Assembly: GCA_017301995.1 (NCBI GenBank)
Contig: JAFLEH010000006.1
Coordinates: 62,001-126,000, forward strand
Direction: 5' to 3'
Length of the DNA: 64,000 bases
From: Verrucomicrobiota bacterium
GTDB lineage: Bacteria > Verrucomicrobiota > Verrucomicrobiia > Verrucomicrobiales > Akkermansiaceae
Shown piece after piece: positions 17,780-27,200 of this stretch (its first letter is position 1; every line of letters begins with the position of its first letter). Position numbers and translations under genes: made by a program. The notes beneath the pieces are model-generated. The model made no database searches. It was not told the origin of the DNA and worked only from the letters and a program-made list of their open reading frames with translations.

Positions 17780-20700
17780 ACGCGGCCCTCCTGTTTGATG
17801 ATGGCGAGGAGGTCGGGGCTGTCGGCGGTGAGGCGGAGGAGGCGGTTGCGGATGGGATGGCTGGGGGCGTTGAGGGTTGCGTGCAGGTGGGTGAGGAAGT
17901 CGTGCTGCTTCGCTTCGGTGCCGGCGGGATCGTAGTCGGCGAGATGCGGGGCCACGAGGTTGTGGAAGAGCAGGTCACGATCCGCCATGTGATCGCGGAA
18001 GTAGCACTCCATCACGCAGGCGTCGCTCAAATCGGCCAAGAAGTTGGAAATGGATTGCGATTCGGCAGCCGACGCGGCAGCCGACCGCAAACGGCCAAGA
18101 ACGTCGAGGTTCTTAATAAGCTCGCCTCCGACAATGGGAATCGGAATCGTTTTGAGCTGAGGAGCCTGAAACGGAAGGTACCCGCCGCTCATTCTGAGTC
18201 CGTCAAAATATTGCTTGTATGCAAATGCCACGACACTTGAATGGAGAACCAGTGCCAAAGCGTCGATAGTCCACCCGTGTTCGGGGGCAGATACACAATT
18301 GCAGTTGAGAGCAGCAAACTCACCGCTGCGGTCGACGAAACCCTCTAGCCGAAGAGCCATTTTCGCGATGAGTATTTTCGGTGTCGAATAGAGTTCGCGC
18401 CTGTTCTTCGACAAATGTGGTCCATCTGGCAAGACAGGGCGAATAATTGAATTCTTCTGGTGCCGTATCGCTTGACTGTCCCACTGGTTCGAAAATGGGT
18501 CTATGGTGCCCGTATTGAGGGTCTTCCAACCCTTCGATGGAAACGGGCGAAGAGTTCGCCCAAGCTCATCAGCTTCGGCAGCAGTGGTTGTAGCACAAAC
18601 CCGTGCAATCGCGTCGAGTGTAGTGCAATGATCAAGAAGTGCTTTGAGGACTTTCAAGTTTGGAGACAGCAAGAATCCCCACAGGTTTTCCGTGAGTAGG
18701 GTCAAGCTGTCGGAGGTTTGGATTAACTCCAGATAACCCTCCGACTCAAACTGGGAAGCCTTTGTAACTGGCAGACAGAGGCGGATGTCGTAAGCGCCGC
18801 TGGGTTTTTGTTTCCGAATGACCGAGATGACTGGATAAACACTAGCCGCTTCAAATATAGGAAGGTGACTGACGTCCGTCAGTGACTGAATTCGTGACGC
18901 CTTTGGAAGGTATTCCCGAAGTCCGATCCCGTAGCTTGAGGACAAGTATTTGTTTGGTGTAATGAAAGAAAGAATGCCGTGGTCCTTCAAGAACCGCAGT
19001 CCCGCCTCAAAGAAAGGAATGTAAAGATCCCATGTGCCGGACGTAGTGACGTAGCGAAGTTTGATTCGGTCGCGGTATTCTTCCCCTCGGACTTTTTTAT
19101 GCTCTATCGCTGATTGATAAGGTGGATTACCGGTGACGATGTCGAAGCCGTCCTTCAAGGAACGTCCGAACATCCAGTGAGGATCGAAAAAGTCGGCTGA
19201 AGATTGCGGATCAAAGGGATCCCACTCGGCGAGGTGTTTGGCCTTCTTCGAGTTCACGGCTCCAAGGCTGCCAGCCAGCGTATCGGCCAGCTTGTGGCGC
19301 AGGACTTTGATCTTCTTTTGCAAGGCCAGTTTCTGGTCGCGGCGCTGGATGGTGAAGTGACTGTGGTAGGCGTCTTCGATTTCCTTTTCGATGGGGGCGA
19401 TGAGGGACTCGATGAAGAGGTCTTTGTCCGAGATGGGCAGGCCGATGAGGGTGTCGGCGGCGACGAACTTGGTTTCCAAATTCGGCAGGGGGCGGATGCC
19501 GTGGTTTTCCTTCTTGTTGCGGTTGGTTTTCTGATCACAGACGAGGGAGATGAAGAAGCGGAGCTTGGTGATCTGGATGGCAATGGGTTGGATGTCCACG
19601 CCGTAGAGGCAGTTTTCGATGAGGTAGAGCTTGCGGCCATAGTCGTCGTTGTTGTCGGCGAAAGCGGCTTCCAGTGCCTCGCGCATGGGCGCGGAGTCGA
19701 GCTTCGCAAGTTGGGTTTGTTTCCAGCGTTCGTTGTCGGGATCGAGCTTGCCGAGGATATAGACGAGCTTGTGGAGGACGCCCATGGGGAAGGCGCCGGA
19801 GCCGCAAGCGGGGTCGAGGATTTTCACCTCGTCAATGGCAGTGATGAGTGCGGCGACTTCGCGGTCTGAGAACGGGTGTTCCTTTTCGGTGTAGGTGAAG
19901 AGCAGGTCGAGGCAGGCCTTGGCGTCGTCCTCTTTCATGGCGGCCTTTTCCACGAGGATGCGGCTCAGATGGGCCTTGAGCGATTCGTCCACCATGTAAT
20001 CTACGATGGGGCGCGGGGTGTAGAATGAGCCGGTTTGTTTGCGGGCGGTGGTTTTCGTCTCCTCGTTGTAGGAAGCGAGGAGGTTTTCGAAGACCTTGCC
20101 GAGCAATTCGGGATCGAGTGCGATTTCCTGGTCGATGGGCGTGTTCTCGACAATGGTGAACTTGTAGCGGTTCAGGATGGAGATGAGGCCAGTGACCTTT
20201 TCCGCCTTTCGCTTTTTGTCGCCATAGACTTCGGAGAGGTCGGCGGTCTCGCCGGAGTCGAAGAATAGGCGGTCGGGGACATGGGGGCGCTTTTCCTTCC
20301 GGCGCGAGAAGCCGTCGAGGTAGAGCTTTTTGTTAGTGACATCCTCAGTGCGGTCGAGGCACTCGAATAGACCGCCGTTGAGGAAGGGAATGTCGGCGAA
20401 TAGGGCGATGGCTTCGTCCTGCGTAACTTTGAAGAGGTTTTCGTAGCGGTAGAGGTTGTTGACGTCATAGGTGGCGCGGTTTTTCTGGAATCCATCATCA
20501 GTGGCGAAGAAGCGGTAGGGATTGCCCTTGCCGTCCTTGCCCATGCGCTGGTTGAGCGTGGCGAAGAAGAGGTTCTGGAGGATGGCGAGGTAGTAGGTGG
20601 AGCTGGTCTCGCTCTCGGGATCGAAGCCTTTGAGGAGTTTTGGCAGGTCGGCGGGGTGGAAGAGTTTTTCCGGGATGAGGCCGTCCTTTTCCTTGAGGAA

Positions 20701-21516
20701 CCAGCAGAAGATGAGCCGGGTGAGCAGGCGGATGAGGCCGGTGGCGCGGCGTTTCTCGTCGTCCTTTTCGAGGTCATCCGGGAAATCAACCTGCGGGAGC
20801 GCCCAGAAATACCAGTTGGAGAGTTCCTTGTAGAAGCGGTTGTTGAGCAACTCGATGTTGAAGATCTGCTCCCAAGCGGCGTGGAGGGTGTCGAAATCCC
20901 GGATGGGGTGTTTCTTCGGGTGTTCCAGTTCGGAGAGGGCGAAGGATTGGAGGATGTCGAGGTGGCCGCGGTGAGGAGAGGCGAGCGAGATGTCGCGGAT
21001 GAGGGTGACTTTTTCGAGCACGTCCTTGTCCGCGTGGACCTTGTTCTGGCGTCGGTTGATGACGGCGATGGAGAGCTTTTCCCCATGCTTGAGAAGCACC
21101 ATGACCGGCATGGGGAAAACCCGGTTGATCTGACGGGCGATGGCGGAGAGCTTGCCGCGGGCGTAGTCGGCCCCCTTCAGCTCGATGGAGAAGAAGAGGT
21201 AGGAGCGGAGCAGGCCGGCCTTGACGTCGGTTTCCTTGAAGAGGGACGAGGTGGCGGCTAGGTCGTCGTCAGTTAATTGGAAGAGGATGTCGGCGGATTT
21301 CCAGTCGGAGAAGAGGGCTTTCTCAGGATCAAACTTCGTGCCGCCGGATTGGGATTGCGCTAGGTCGAGAAAGGCCTGGGGCTTCGAGCCTTCGAGGATA
21401 AGCGTGCGGTCGCTGCGATAGCCGAGGATGTCGAGCAGAGTCAGCGAGGTTTTCCGCAGGGGCTGGGTGGTGAAGGCCTGGAGATTGGTCTCGATGGATT
21501 TTCGGAGATCGGGCAT
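17776..21516 (-). CDS. Eco57I-like DNA methyltransferase, possible type IIG enzyme
   Basis: 1,246 residues. SAM-binding and catalytic motifs of a gamma-type N6-adenine methyltransferase are present: GSFYTPR (496-502, motif X), ILDPACGSGAF (566-576, motif I) and DIVTGNPPY (792-800, motif IV). A TaqI/Eco57I-like target-recognition region follows (about 950-1150). Residues 1-240 are a conserved N-terminal domain; it contains FFSIELKG (E112-x-K114), which could be a weak PD-(D/E)XK site, making a restriction-and-modification enzyme possible but unproven. The gene is separated from the upstream unknown by 36 bases and overlaps the next ATPase gene. It likely marks self DNA for the whole cluster. 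Confidence 0.88.
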   Translation of the reverse strand: MPDLRKSIETNLQAFTTQPLRKTSLTLLDILGYRSDRTLILEGSKPQAFLDLAQSQSGGTKFDPEKALFSDWKSADILFQLTDDDLAATSSLFKETDVKAGLLRSYLFFSIELKGADYARGKLSAIARQINRVFPMPVMVLLKHGEKLSIAVINRRQNKVHADKDVLEKVTLIRDISLASPHRGHLDILQSFALSELEHPKKHPIRDFDTLHAAWEQIFNIELLNNRFYKELSNWYFWALPQVDFPDDLEKDDEKRRATGLIRLLTRLIFCWFLKEKDGLIPEKLFHPADLPKLLKGFDPESETSSTYYLAILQNLFFATLNQRMGKDGKGNPYRFFATDDGFQKNRATYDVNNLYRYENLFKVTQDEAIALFADIPFLNGGLFECLDRTEDVTNKKLYLDGFSRRKEKRPHVPDRLFFDSGETADLSEVYGDKKRKAEKVTGLISILNRYKFTIVENTPIDQEIALDPELLGKVFENLLASYNEETKTTARKQTGSFYTPRPIVDYMVDESLKAHLSRILVEKAAMKEDDAKACLDLLFTYTEKEHPFSDREVAALITAIDEVKILDPACGSGAFPMGVLHKLVYILGKLDPDNERWKQTQLAKLDSAPMREALEAAFADNNDDYGRKLYLIENCLYGVDIQPIAIQITKLRFFISLVCDQKTNRNKKENHGIRPLPNLETKFVAADTLIGLPISDKDLFIESLIAPIEKEIEDAYHSHFTIQRRDQKLALQKKIKVLRHKLADTLAGSLGAVNSKKAKHLAEWDPFDPQSSADFFDPHWMFGRSLKDGFDIVTGNPPYQSAIEHKKVRGEEYRDRIKLRYVTTSGTWDLYIPFFEAGLRFLKDHGILSFITPNKYLSSSYGIGLREYLPKASRIQSLTDVSHLPIFEAASVYPVISVIRKQKPSGAYDIRLCLPVTKASQFESEGYLELIQTSDSLTLLTENLWGFLLSPNLKVLKALLDHCTTLDAIARVCATTTAAEADELGRTLRPFPSKGWKTLNTGTIDPFSNQWDSQAIRHQKNSIIRPVLPDGPHLSKNRRELYSTPKILIAKMALRLEGFVDRSGEFAALNCNCVSAPEHGWTIDALALVLHSSVVAFAYKQYFDGLRMSGGYLPFQAPQLKTIPIPIVGGELIKNLDVLGRLRSAAASAAESQSISNFLADLSDACVMECYFRDHMADRDLLFHNLVAPHLADYDPAGTEAKQHDFLTHLHATLNAPSHPIRNRLLRLTADSPDLLAIIKQEGRV

Positions 21517-21552
21517 TGCTGGTATAAAAGCTGAAATTCTGAATGCTATCGG

Positions 21553-22818
21553 CTAGTCGTTGAAGAGATCGTCTGAGGCGTCTTTGGCCTCCTTGGCGGC
21601 GGTGAATTCCTCAAGCGGCTTCAAGTCCGGGAAATGTTTCGAGATGGTTGCACCGAAGCCTTCTTCCCTGAGCATTTCGTAGGTAACATCCTTGAAGACG
21701 ACACTGGCCTTCATGGCATTGATGCGGCGGTCCGGGTCGCCGAACGAGTGGATGAGTGCATCCTTGATGCGGTATTTCACCTCGGCTTCATCGGGGAAGC
21801 GGCCCAGTTTTTTTGCCCAGCTTTTGGGAATGTCATTGATGACATCGGGCAGGAGTTCCGTTGCAAGTTGTTCCGCCGTCGCCAGGTAGCGGTCGTTGAG
21901 TTTGCCACTGACCAGGGTGGCGAATTTCCGGATCAACTCCTGGAGTCCCTCCACACGCTTGATGAACTCTTCCTTCCTCTCCCTTGCGATCACCGTGCCG
22001 CCTTTGACATGAACAAGATACTCTTCCTCGATGCACTTGCGCTCCGCGAAGATGGTTTCCTGGGAAAGCTCTTTGCTGGTGATGAGATCGTCTTCGTCCT
22101 CGATGAGCCGGAGGCTTTTATCGATCTTCCTATCAAGATCTGGGTTTTTTCTGGCGACCTTGATGAGTTCGCTGGGAAGGCTGGCCTTGTGGCCGGAGAG
22201 ACGGCAGCCGGTGACTTCGAGTTCCGCGAACTGAATGGCTGCATTGTAAACATTCACCGCCCGCGCCACATCGAAGGTTTTGGGTGGGTTGAGTTTCAGA
22301 TCCTTGGCGACGGCTTCAATTGCACCTGGATCGACAGCCTCCATTCCAATGGTTCTCTCCGTGGCTTGTTCGGGAGAGGCCCCCAGCTCGCTTGCCACGG
22401 TATCGGGCGGAGTTGAAAGGACGATGCCATTGGAACGGGGTGCGGTGGAACCAGGAACAGGGGCGCTGCCCGGACTGCTCTCGATCAAGCGCGGGGTGGG
22501 GCTGAAGATGAAAGTCCGGTCGTCGGCGATGACGATGCAGATGCGGATGCCCGGTTCGTGACCTATGGCCTGGTTCAACTGGTCGGCGGTCTGCTTGAGA
22601 ATTTGCAAGCCCTCGATGGAACCGTAGCCGAAGCGACAGACTTCGGCGTCGATGTCCAGAATGACAGAAACCCGATCCGCACCCAAGCGATGCCACGCAC
22701 ATGATAGTGCTTCTGCAACTTCGGGCCAGATCCCGGGTGCGACAAACACGATCCGCTGGCTTGAAGCCTCGATGGCATCAATCAGGTCTTGGTCGGTGAT
22801 GGTCTGAATGCTGGGCAT
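21553..22818 (-). CDS. Unrecognised protein between Schlafen-type and methyltransferase genes
   Basis: 421 residues. The first 110 (RIVFVAPGIWPEVAEAL, VSVILDIDAEVCRFGYG, RICIVIADDRTFIFSP) look like one half of a phospholipase-D-like fold without an HKD motif. Such inactive PLD-like domains are known as binding modules. A Pro/Ser-rich linker follows (about 113-150), then a helical charged C-terminal region. It starts 9 bases after the upstream gene's stop, so it is in the operon. It may be a target-binding or scaffold subunit; no catalytic residues are evident. Confidence 0.7.
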   Translation of the reverse strand: MPSIQTITDQDLIDAIEASSQRIVFVAPGIWPEVAEALSCAWHRLGADRVSVILDIDAEVCRFGYGSIEGLQILKQTADQLNQAIGHEPGIRICIVIADDRTFIFSPTPRLIESSPGSAPVPGSTAPRSNGIVLSTPPDTVASELGASPEQATERTIGMEAVDPGAIEAVAKDLKLNPPKTFDVARAVNVYNAAIQFAELEVTGCRLSGHKASLPSELIKVARKNPDLDRKIDKSLRLIEDEDDLITSKELSQETIFAERKCIEEEYLVHVKGGTVIARERKEEFIKRVEGLQELIRKFATLVSGKLNDRYLATAEQLATELLPDVINDIPKSWAKKLGRFPDEAEVKYRIKDALIHSFGDPDRRINAMKASVVFKDVTYEMLREEGFGATISKHFPDLKPLEEFTAAKEAKDASDDLFND

Positions 22819-22827
22819 GCTGGAAAA

Positions 22828-24231
22828 TCAGAGAAGTGAGCGACCTTTCTCGGTGAGTCGGTATTTTTGGAGACGGCTGTTGGGTTTGTCGGGGAGGGTG
22901 GGAGCGATAAGTCCCTGTGCGAGGGCCGGACGGAGGTAGTTTTCCCTAAAGGTGGGGCGATGCTTTAGACCGAGACGGATCCACAGGGCAGAAGGTGACA
23001 TTTCGCCAGCAGCAAGTGCGCGAACGACGCGATGGACTGGGTCGGTGACTGGGTCGGTGACTGGGTCGGTGACTGGGTCGGTGACTGGTGCCGTGACTTC
23101 CCTGCCACTTCCAATGGAATCCAAATATGCCTGAGAAAAAGGGAACTCAAGCCACAGGTCGTGGCCGGAGATGCGAAGTTGTGGCTCCGGAGTGGCGGCG
23201 GTCCGGCAGGCATCGAAGATGCGCTGTATGCCGCGGCCCCAAGCCTCGATTTCGCCGGCGCGGAAGAAGGCGTTGGCGATGGTGGGGTTGTAGGGTGCGG
23301 AGGAATGTTCGCCCAAGAGGTTCTGCACGGTCCATCCGTCCGGCAAAACCACCGGATTCCAAATTTTGAGTTTGTCCGCATAGACCCGGATTTGGATGGG
23401 GGCGGCCATGGCGTAGTCGCGGTGAACAAGCGCATTCAGGACGGCCTCGCGCAGTGCGTCAACAGGCACGGGGTAGCGTTCGATGCGCTGAATTCCTTGG
23501 TAGGTGATGGCAGCCTTGAGGTATTTGGTGCGGACAAGATCGATGGTCCTGGCTACCTGGGTGAATAGGTCGCCATGCAGGGTATCGTGATAGGCGAGAT
23601 CGGATTCCGAGCGGAAGAAGCCGATTTTCACAAATGCGCCGGTCACGAACGTCTCGGGGTCTTCGTGGAAGAGAAGGACGGCGGCGCGTTTGAGATAGTT
23701 GCCTTCGGTGAGCTTGAGTTTGTCGATCAGGCTTGCATCGGAGGCAGAGAGATCCACCGCATCCAATCGGCCGCTTGCGGCGGCGAGGTGGCGAAAGCGC
23801 GCGATGGCTGAGGCGGATAGATCAGTGATTTGAACGCCCGGGATGGGAACTCCGTCCCAAGTGCGGCCATGCCTGCGGAGGAGAAAGCGATCGAGCGCGG
23901 CCCCCTTGAGTTCCTGCGTCGTGCTGCCGCTGCGCATGAAATACCGGCCGCGATAGCTGATGGGATTAGGGTAGGGATCGACGGTGATTTCAAGAAACTC
24001 GCCGCCACTTTCCTGACGTAGATCCACGTCGACGATGATGCCCAGGACATCACGGACTATGTTGGGTATGTCTTCTAGCAGTTTGGTTGGGTTCGGGAGT
24101 CCGACGATTTTGCCTTTGTCGTTCTTGCCAATTTGAAGGATACCACCGTCGGCATTCGCAAAGGCGCATACAACTCTCAGGAACTCGTCCTTCCAGGTCT
24201 CTTTCCATTCGAGTTGCTGGTGTTCCTTCAT
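22828..24231 (-). CDS. AlbA_2 (Schlafen-type) ATP-binding protein, COG2865-like
   Basis: 467 residues from ATG 24231, which overlaps the helicase stop as ATGA; the longer frame to 24510 is an artefact. Residues 1-130 form the AlbA_2 domain (ENTMK-type start, VVCAFANADGGILQIGKND). An HATPase_c_4-type region holds LREAVLNALVHRDYA and AWGRGIQRIFDAC. Residues of the type VTDPVTDPVTDP form a short repeat linker before a C-terminal winged helix (LTEKGRSLL). Proteins of this type are often annotated as transcriptional regulators, and in defence loci they act as nucleic-acid sensors. Here it may regulate the operon or act as an RNA/DNA-binding subunit. Confidence 0.85.
   Translation of the reverse strand: MKEHQQLEWKETWKDEFLRVVCAFANADGGILQIGKNDKGKIVGLPNPTKLLEDIPNIVRDVLGIIVDVDLRQESGGEFLEITVDPYPNPISYRGRYFMRSGSTTQELKGAALDRFLLRRHGRTWDGVPIPGVQITDLSASAIARFRHLAAASGRLDAVDLSASDASLIDKLKLTEGNYLKRAAVLLFHEDPETFVTGAFVKIGFFRSESDLAYHDTLHGDLFTQVARTIDLVRTKYLKAAITYQGIQRIERYPVPVDALREAVLNALVHRDYAMAAPIQIRVYADKLKIWNPVVLPDGWTVQNLLGEHSSAPYNPTIANAFFRAGEIEAWGRGIQRIFDACRTAATPEPQLRISGHDLWLEFPFSQAYLDSIGSGREVTAPVTDPVTDPVTDPVTDPVHRVVRALAAGEMSPSALWIRLGLKHRPTFRENYLRPALAQGLIAPTLPDKPNSRLQKYRLTEKGRSLL
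23033..23096 (-). repeat. 12-bp tandem repeat inside the AlbA_2 gene
   Basis: About four to five copies of GACTGGGTCGGT (plus-strand view) encode a V-T-D-P repeat linker. Similar short 'VTDQ/VTDP' linkers are common in COG2865 proteins, so the repeat is likely length-variable. The unit stays in frame, so copy-number changes would not disrupt the protein. Confidence 0.9.
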
Positions 24232-27200
24232 GGTATTTTTTCCATGACTACGAGCCAGGTGACGAGTTCCATGTCGTCGGCGGATGATGGCGTTTCGGAG
24301 GCCATGGGCAGCAAGCCGTCGCGGCCGGAGAGCAGCGAGGTGGTGGCGCGACGGGCGAAGGTGCGCTTGATGGATTCCATGGCGGAATCGAGCAGGCGGG
24401 ATTCGTGGTTCATGTCGGAGCCGTTGGCATTGCGGGTGTCGAAGGCGTCGCAGAGGTCGGTGAAGGCGTTGGCGTGACCGGCGGCAAGGGTGCGGAAGAG
24501 TTCCAGGCACTGCTTCGGCTGCATGAATGTGAGACGGACGTTCCCATCATCCAGCACATAGACGAGGTAGTAGGGAGCGAGCGGGTTGACCTCCGTGGGG
24601 CGCTTGTTGTCACGCTGGCGGAAGCAGAACAGGATACCCGGCTGTGAGACAGGTAGTTCAGGATCGGGCGGCACGACGGCGAAGAGGCCAAGCTCGGCGG
24701 TTTCCAGCAACTCGCGGTTGTTTTCCAGGAAGCGCAGGAGATCCAGGCGGAAGTCGGTGAGGGAGAAATCGGCTAGGGAGATTCCTTCGGGATCTTCCTC
24801 ATCAAAATCGACGACGCCGTTTTGCAGGTCCTTGAGTTGTTTGTTGCGGTAATGCAGGTCCGCCTTTATCAGGTCTTCAATCTGGTCGGAGGCGAGCAGG
24901 TTGTCCTCGCCGGAAGCCGTTAGATCAACGAGCGCCATGCGGTCTTCGACCCGGTTCTTGACGTTGAGGTAGGCGTCGAGGTCTTTGGTGGGCCAGAAGT
25001 TGACGAGCGAAACGGATTTGTTCCGGGAACCAATCCGGTCGATCCGGCCGAAGCGCTGGATGATTCGGACGGGATTCCAATGGATGTCGTAATTGATGAG
25101 CAGGTCACAGTCCTGGAGGTTCTGGCCTTCGGAAATGCAGTCCGTGGCAATAAGCAGGTCGATTTCCTGGTCCTGCGGGAGTTCGGGCTGCCGGTCGCGC
25201 TTTTTCGAGAGTGGCGAGAAGTTGGTGAGGATGTGTTCGAGTTCTGCCTTGCCGAGTGAGGTTTTGTATAGACCGCCGCCGCAGACGAGCGCGGTGTGGA
25301 TGCCTAGCGAGTCCTGAGACCATTTGGCGAGGTTGTCGTAGAGGTAGCGGGCGGTATCGGCAAAGGCGGTGAAGAGGATGACTTTGCGCACCGGTTTTCC
25401 GTCAATGTTTTCCGTCGGATTCGCGACCTTGGCGGCGATGAGTTCCCGGACGCGGGAAAGCTTGGCATCGCGGGCGGGAATCACCGGGCGGGAGTGGTCC
25501 AGCAGGTTCTGGAGCTGCGCCTTATCCTGGCGAACGGCGAGCAGCCACTCGGGAAGATTGAGATGGGCGAGGTTGATCTTGTGTTTGCCGCCAATTTCGA
25601 GGTCCTCGGGATCAAGTTCCAGGTCATCAAAGTCGTCTTCGGATAGATTGGCGAAATCGAGAGTGGGGTTGTTGTCGCGCTTGCTTTCGAATGCCTGGAT
25701 TTTGGCTTCCAACTTGTCGATCTTCTCGATGGTGCGCTGGAGCGTGAGGCGGAAGGAGTCGATTGAGCTTTCGAGGCGTTTGAGGAAATTGATCTTCATC
25801 ATGCAGATGAGGATCCGCTCGCGGCCTTCCTGGTTGAAATTGCCGATCTTGGCTGCGTATTTCGCGAGAACCTCGGGAGGGAGGTTCTTCTTCAGCTTGG
25901 TGCTGGGGTGATAGAGGCTGAGTTTCAGCTCGCTGATTTTCCGGTCGAGTTCCTCGAAGGAGATGAAGTCGTTGAGGAGATCAATGCTCGGGTATTCAGC
26001 GGATGGCTTCTCACGCTTGGGGAAGCCGCCGAGGCGTTCCATTTCCTTGGCGTAGTAGCGCTTGATCTGAGAACGCGAGCGAGCGATGGAGAGGCCGTCC
26101 AGCAGTTTGAAGAAATCGCTGCCAAGTTCGTGGATCAGATCGCGCGCCTTGCGCTCACTTGCCGGCTTCTTGGTCCAATTGGTGAACTTTGCCTGAGCTT
26201 TCCGGGTTGTTTCCTTGATGCTGGGAATGCCAAGCTTTTCCTTGAATGCGCCGTCATGCTCGCCGCTGGTATCGCGGGCGACATCCCCACCGGCAATGAA
26301 GGAGATTTGATTCCGCAGGTCGGCGATCTGATTGTTGACCGGGGTGGCGGAGAGCAGCAGGACTTTGGTTTTCTGGCCTTTCTGAATCACCTCTTCCAAC
26401 AGTCGCTCGTAGCGGGTGCGGCGGGGCGTGCCGTCTTCCTTGGGTTTGCCGACGGCGTTGTTGCGGAAGTTGTGCGACTCGTCGATGACGATGAGGCTGT
26501 AGTTGTGCCAGTTGAAATTCGCGAGGTCGATGTCACCGGTTAAGCCGGTGGTGCGGGAAAGATCGGTGTGGGAGACCACATCGAAGCCGAAGCCGTCCTC
26601 CAGCAGCGGGTTGAGCCGACTATTGGATTTGAAGACCGTCCAGTTCGGGCGGAGCTTTTTCGGGCAGAGGACGAGGACCCGCTCGTTGCGAAGTTCGAAG
26701 TATTTGATGACGGCGAGCGCCTCGAAGGTTTTTCCCAAACCGACACTGTCGGCGAGAATGCAACCGTTGAAGTCGAGGAGCTTGTTGATGGCACCTTTCG
26801 CGCCGTCGCGCTGGAAGGAATAGAGCATCTTCCAGACCTGTGATTCCAGCAAGGTGGTGCGTTTCAGCGCTTCATCGACATCCTTGGTGCCTTCAAGTTC
26901 ATCGCGGAAGAGGTGGAACAGGGTGAGGAAATAGATGAACTGGGGGGCATTTGGCGAGGCAAGGCGATTGAGGTAGGTGAGCACCTCGTCGCGCACGCAT
27001 TTGGTGAGGTCGTCGTTGCCCCAGACTTCGGAGAACCAGGCCTTGAGGTCCTTGCGATCGCGGTCGGAATCGACCACGAGGTTCAACTCAATGTTGCTGT
27101 TCTTCCCGAGGCCCAGGCCGGGGACGGTAAAATTCGAGCTTCCGAGGATCGCGCTGGAGGCGTTGCCGTTTTCGATGTGGTAGGCCTTGCCGTGGAGGAA

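Noticed and set aside
23033..23096. CRISPR-like repeat
   Set aside because: Units of 12 bp without spacers, in frame inside a gene; no cas genes seen in the window.
22828..24510. N-terminal extension of the AlbA_2 protein to 24510
   Set aside because: The extra part is a Pro/Arg/His-rich frame overlapping the helicase end; ATG 24231 with ATGA coupling is far better.
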